Positions 60,813-64,000 of a stretch of 64,000 nt of DNA are shown here, one piece after another. The notes under the pieces are model-generated. The model had not been told where the DNA came from. It saw nothing but the letters and a program-made list of their open reading frames with translations, and did not search any database. Origin of the DNA: an uncultured Pelagibacteraceae bacterium (GTDB taxonomy: Bacteria; Pseudomonadota; Alphaproteobacteria; Pelagibacterales; Pelagibacteraceae); the NCBI GenBank assembly GCA_902521675.1, contig CABYSP010000005.1, positions 1-64,000 of the forward strand, in the 5' to 3' direction. The translations under genes were made by a program, and so were the position numbers. Numbering within the stretch: position 1 is the stretch's first letter; each line of letters opens with the position of its first letter.

Positions 60813-62579
60813 ATGCCAAAATTATTAACTGGAGCAGAAATTGTATTTAAATGTCTTGAAGACCAAAAGGTAGAACATATCTTTGGTTATCCAGGTGGTG
60901 CAGTACTACCGATTTATGATGAATTAAAAAATCATCCTACAATAAAACATATTTTAGTTAGACACGAACAAGGTGCTGGTCACGCAGCTGAAGGCTATGC
61001 GAGGTCATCAGGAAAACCAGGTGTAGTTTTAGTTACATCAGGTCCTGGAGCAACTAATGTTGTTACAGCCTTAACAGATGCTTATATGGATTCTGTTCCA
61101 TTAGTTTGTATTTCCGGTCAGGTTCCAACACACTTAATTGGAACAGATGCTTTCCAAGAATGTGACACGACAGGAATCACAAGACCATGTACGAAACATA
61201 ATTGGTTAGTTAAAGATATTAATGATCTTTCTAAAGTTATGCATGAAGCTTTTAGAGTTGCAACAACTGGAAGACCTGGACCAGTTTTAATCGATATTCC
61301 AAAAGATATTCAATTTGCAAAAGCGAAATATAAAAAACCAAACAAAGAAAAAAAATTAAATGGAAAATCTCACAACAAATTTTCTCAAAATCAAATTGAT
61401 GAATTAGTAAAATTATTAAGCAAGGCCAAAAAACCAATCATATATAGCGGTGGAGGAGTAATTAACTCAGGTCCAAAAGCAAGTTTTGCTCTAAGAGAAT
61501 TTGTTGAGCTAACTGGCTTTCCTATAACTTCCACACTTCAAGGTTTGGGCGCATACCCTGGAGATGAAAATCAATTTTTAGGAATGCTTGGTATGCATGG
61601 TACTTTTGAAGCAAATAATGCTATGCATGATTGTGATCTTTTAATTAATATTGGTGCAAGATTTGATGACCGTATTACAGGAAAAATTGATGAGTTTTCA
61701 CCAAATTCAAAAAAGGTACATATAGATATAGATCCATCATCAATTAATAAAATTATTAAGGTTGATCTTGCAATAGTTGGAGACGTTACGAGTGTCATTA
61801 GTAAAATTAATAAGACAATTGCTAAAAGAAAAAATGGTCATAGCAAGTCCAATAAATCAAATATAGCCAAGTGGTGGGAACAAATTGAAAAATGGAGAGA
61901 AAAAGACTCTCTTAATTTTGTTAATAGTGATGAAAGTATAAAACCTCAACATGCTGTTCAAAGACTTTATGAACTAACTAAGAATAAAGATACTTATGTT
62001 ACTACTGAGGTTGGACAACACCAAATGTGGGCTGCTCAGCATTATAAATTTAACAAACCAAACAGATGGATGACATCTGGTGGTTTAGGAACTATGGGGT
62101 ATGGATTGCCAGCAGCAGTTGGTGTACAAATTGCTCACCCTGAAAAACTTGTAATAGATATTGCAGGAGAAGCTTCAGTATTAATGACCATGCAAGAAAT
62201 GTCTACAGCAGTTCAATACAATCTTCCAATAAAAATATTTATTTTGAATAATCAATATATGGGAATGGTTAGACAATGGCAGGAGTTGCTTCATGAAAAA
62301 AATTATTCTGAGAGTTACTCTGAAGCATTACCTGATTTTATGAAAATGGCTGAAGCATACGGATGCAAAGGTATTAAGGCTGACAATCCATCTGATCTTG
62401 ATTATAAAATTCAAGAAATGATCGACTACAATGGACCTGTTATTTTTGATTGTCATGTAGATCCTAATGAAAATTGTTTTCCAATGATCCCATCTGGAAA
62501 ACCACACAACCAAATGATCTTGGGCCCAAATGATCAAGAGGATAATAAAATTAAGGGAAAAGGCAAAGCCTTAGTATAA
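60813..62579 (+). CDS. ilvB: Acetolactate synthase large subunit
   Basis: VEHIFGYPGGAVLPIYDEL; RHEQGAGHAAEGYARSSGKPGVVLVTSGPGATNVVT; MGMVRQWQELLHEKNYSES; followed by ilvH and ilvC. Confidence 0.98.
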   Translation: MPKLLTGAEIVFKCLEDQKVEHIFGYPGGAVLPIYDELKNHPTIKHILVRHEQGAGHAAEGYARSSGKPGVVLVTSGPGATNVVTALTDAYMDSVPLVCISGQVPTHLIGTDAFQECDTTGITRPCTKHNWLVKDINDLSKVMHEAFRVATTGRPGPVLIDIPKDIQFAKAKYKKPNKEKKLNGKSHNKFSQNQIDELVKLLSKAKKPIIYSGGGVINSGPKASFALREFVELTGFPITSTLQGLGAYPGDENQFLGMLGMHGTFEANNAMHDCDLLINIGARFDDRITGKIDEFSPNSKKVHIDIDPSSINKIIKVDLAIVGDVTSVISKINKTIAKRKNGHSKSNKSNIAKWWEQIEKWREKDSLNFVNSDESIKPQHAVQRLYELTKNKDTYVTTEVGQHQMWAAQHYKFNKPNRWMTSGGLGTMGYGLPAAVGVQIAHPEKLVIDIAGEASVLMTMQEMSTAVQYNLPIKIFILNNQYMGMVRQWQELLHEKNYSESYSEALPDFMKMAEAYGCKGIKADNPSDLDYKIQEMIDYNGPVIFDCHVDPNENCFPMIPSGKPHNQMILGPNDQEDNKIKGKGKALV

Positions 62580-62584
62580 TTAAA

Positions 62585-63133
62585 ATGCCAAAATCAAAAT
62601 CAGCCTATAGCGTACCTACAAAGAAAGAGAAACCAGAGACATATATTTTTGTAGTGTGGGTTGATAATGAAGCTGGTGTGCTTGCTAGAGTTGTCGGTCT
62701 TTTTTCAGGGAGAGGGTATAATATAGAGTCTTTAGCGGTTGCTGAAGTTGATGCAATTAAAAATATTTCAAGAATAACAATCGTTACTACAGGAACTCCT
62801 CAAGTGATAGATCAAATTAAGCTTCAATTAACTAAACTGGTTCCTGTTCACAAAGTAGCGGAATTCCAGAGGGAAGATAAAAATGTAATTTTTAAAGAAA
62901 TGGCTTTATTTAAAGTTGTTGGCAAAAGAAATAAAATAGAAAAATGTTTAAATGCTTGTAAAAGATTTAATCCCATAATATTAGACAAAACAAAAACCTC
63001 TGCCGTAATTCAGATTACTGCATTAAGAAGAGAGATTGATAAAATGAACAAAAAGTTAAAGCCCTTTGGACTTATTAGCACTTCGAGAACCGGGGCAGTA
63101 GCTATGACAAGAGGTGCTAAAATATTTAACTAA
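62585..63133 (+). CDS. ilvH: Acetolactate synthase small subunit
   Basis: VVWVDNEAGVLARVVGLFSGRGYNIESLAVAEVD (ACT domain); KLVPVHKVAEF. Confidence 0.97.
   Translation: MPKSKSAYSVPTKKEKPETYIFVVWVDNEAGVLARVVGLFSGRGYNIESLAVAEVDAIKNISRITIVTTGTPQVIDQIKLQLTKLVPVHKVAEFQREDKNVIFKEMALFKVVGKRNKIEKCLNACKRFNPIILDKTKTSAVIQITALRREIDKMNKKLKPFGLISTSRTGAVAMTRGAKIFN

Positions 63134-64000
<867 letters not shown>

Noticed and set aside
60785-60850. Possible attenuator leader peptide upstream of ilvB (ATG AGC ACA ACT TCA GCT AGA TTG CAT AAT...)
   Set aside because: MSTTSARLHNAKIINWSRNCI lacks Leu/Val/Ile codon runs, overlaps the ilvB start, and no terminator/antiterminator hairpins were seen.

Overview
This is a gene-dense, low-GC, streamlined alphaproteobacterial window. 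Gene content and order fit the SAR11/Pelagibacterales clade (inferred from protein motifs and synteny; no database search was possible). The left edge (1-2.7 kb) is surface-polysaccharide accessory DNA: glycosyltransferases, an FkbM methyltransferase and a decayed sugar-nucleotide dehydratase/epimerase relic. It ends at a stand-alone 5S rRNA. The rest is mostly core genome: pntAA/AB/B; the tkt-gap-pgk-fba-thiE-efp-suhB run; zapA-fau-ymdB-like-yebC-ruvC-like-tolQRAB-pal-cpoB-tilS-ftsH-folP-glmM-thiD-purA; rpoH; rluD; xseB-ispA-dxs; glyQS-ppdK; hflKC-degP-miaA-ilvBHC. I added several features missing from the ORF track: 5S rRNA, bL36 (rpmJ), a 36-aa aa3-oxidase subunit IV-like protein, bS21 (rpsU) with an apparent ATT start, initiator tRNA-Met, tRNA-Arg(TCG), a circularly permuted two-piece tmRNA on the minus strand (tag ANESYALAA), and the truncated ilvC at the right edge. 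I found no CRISPR, transposon, prophage or clear new multigene system. The best items for follow-up are the ATT-initiated rpsU, the RfbH/ColD-like PLP enzyme with His at the catalytic-Lys position and no Fe-S cysteines, the isolated phage-type RuvC-like resolvase without ruvAB at the usual locus, the isolated 5S only 9 nt from a sugar epimerase, convergent gene pairs sharing palindromic stop codons, and an uncharacterised 607-aa membrane protein beside a tRNA.
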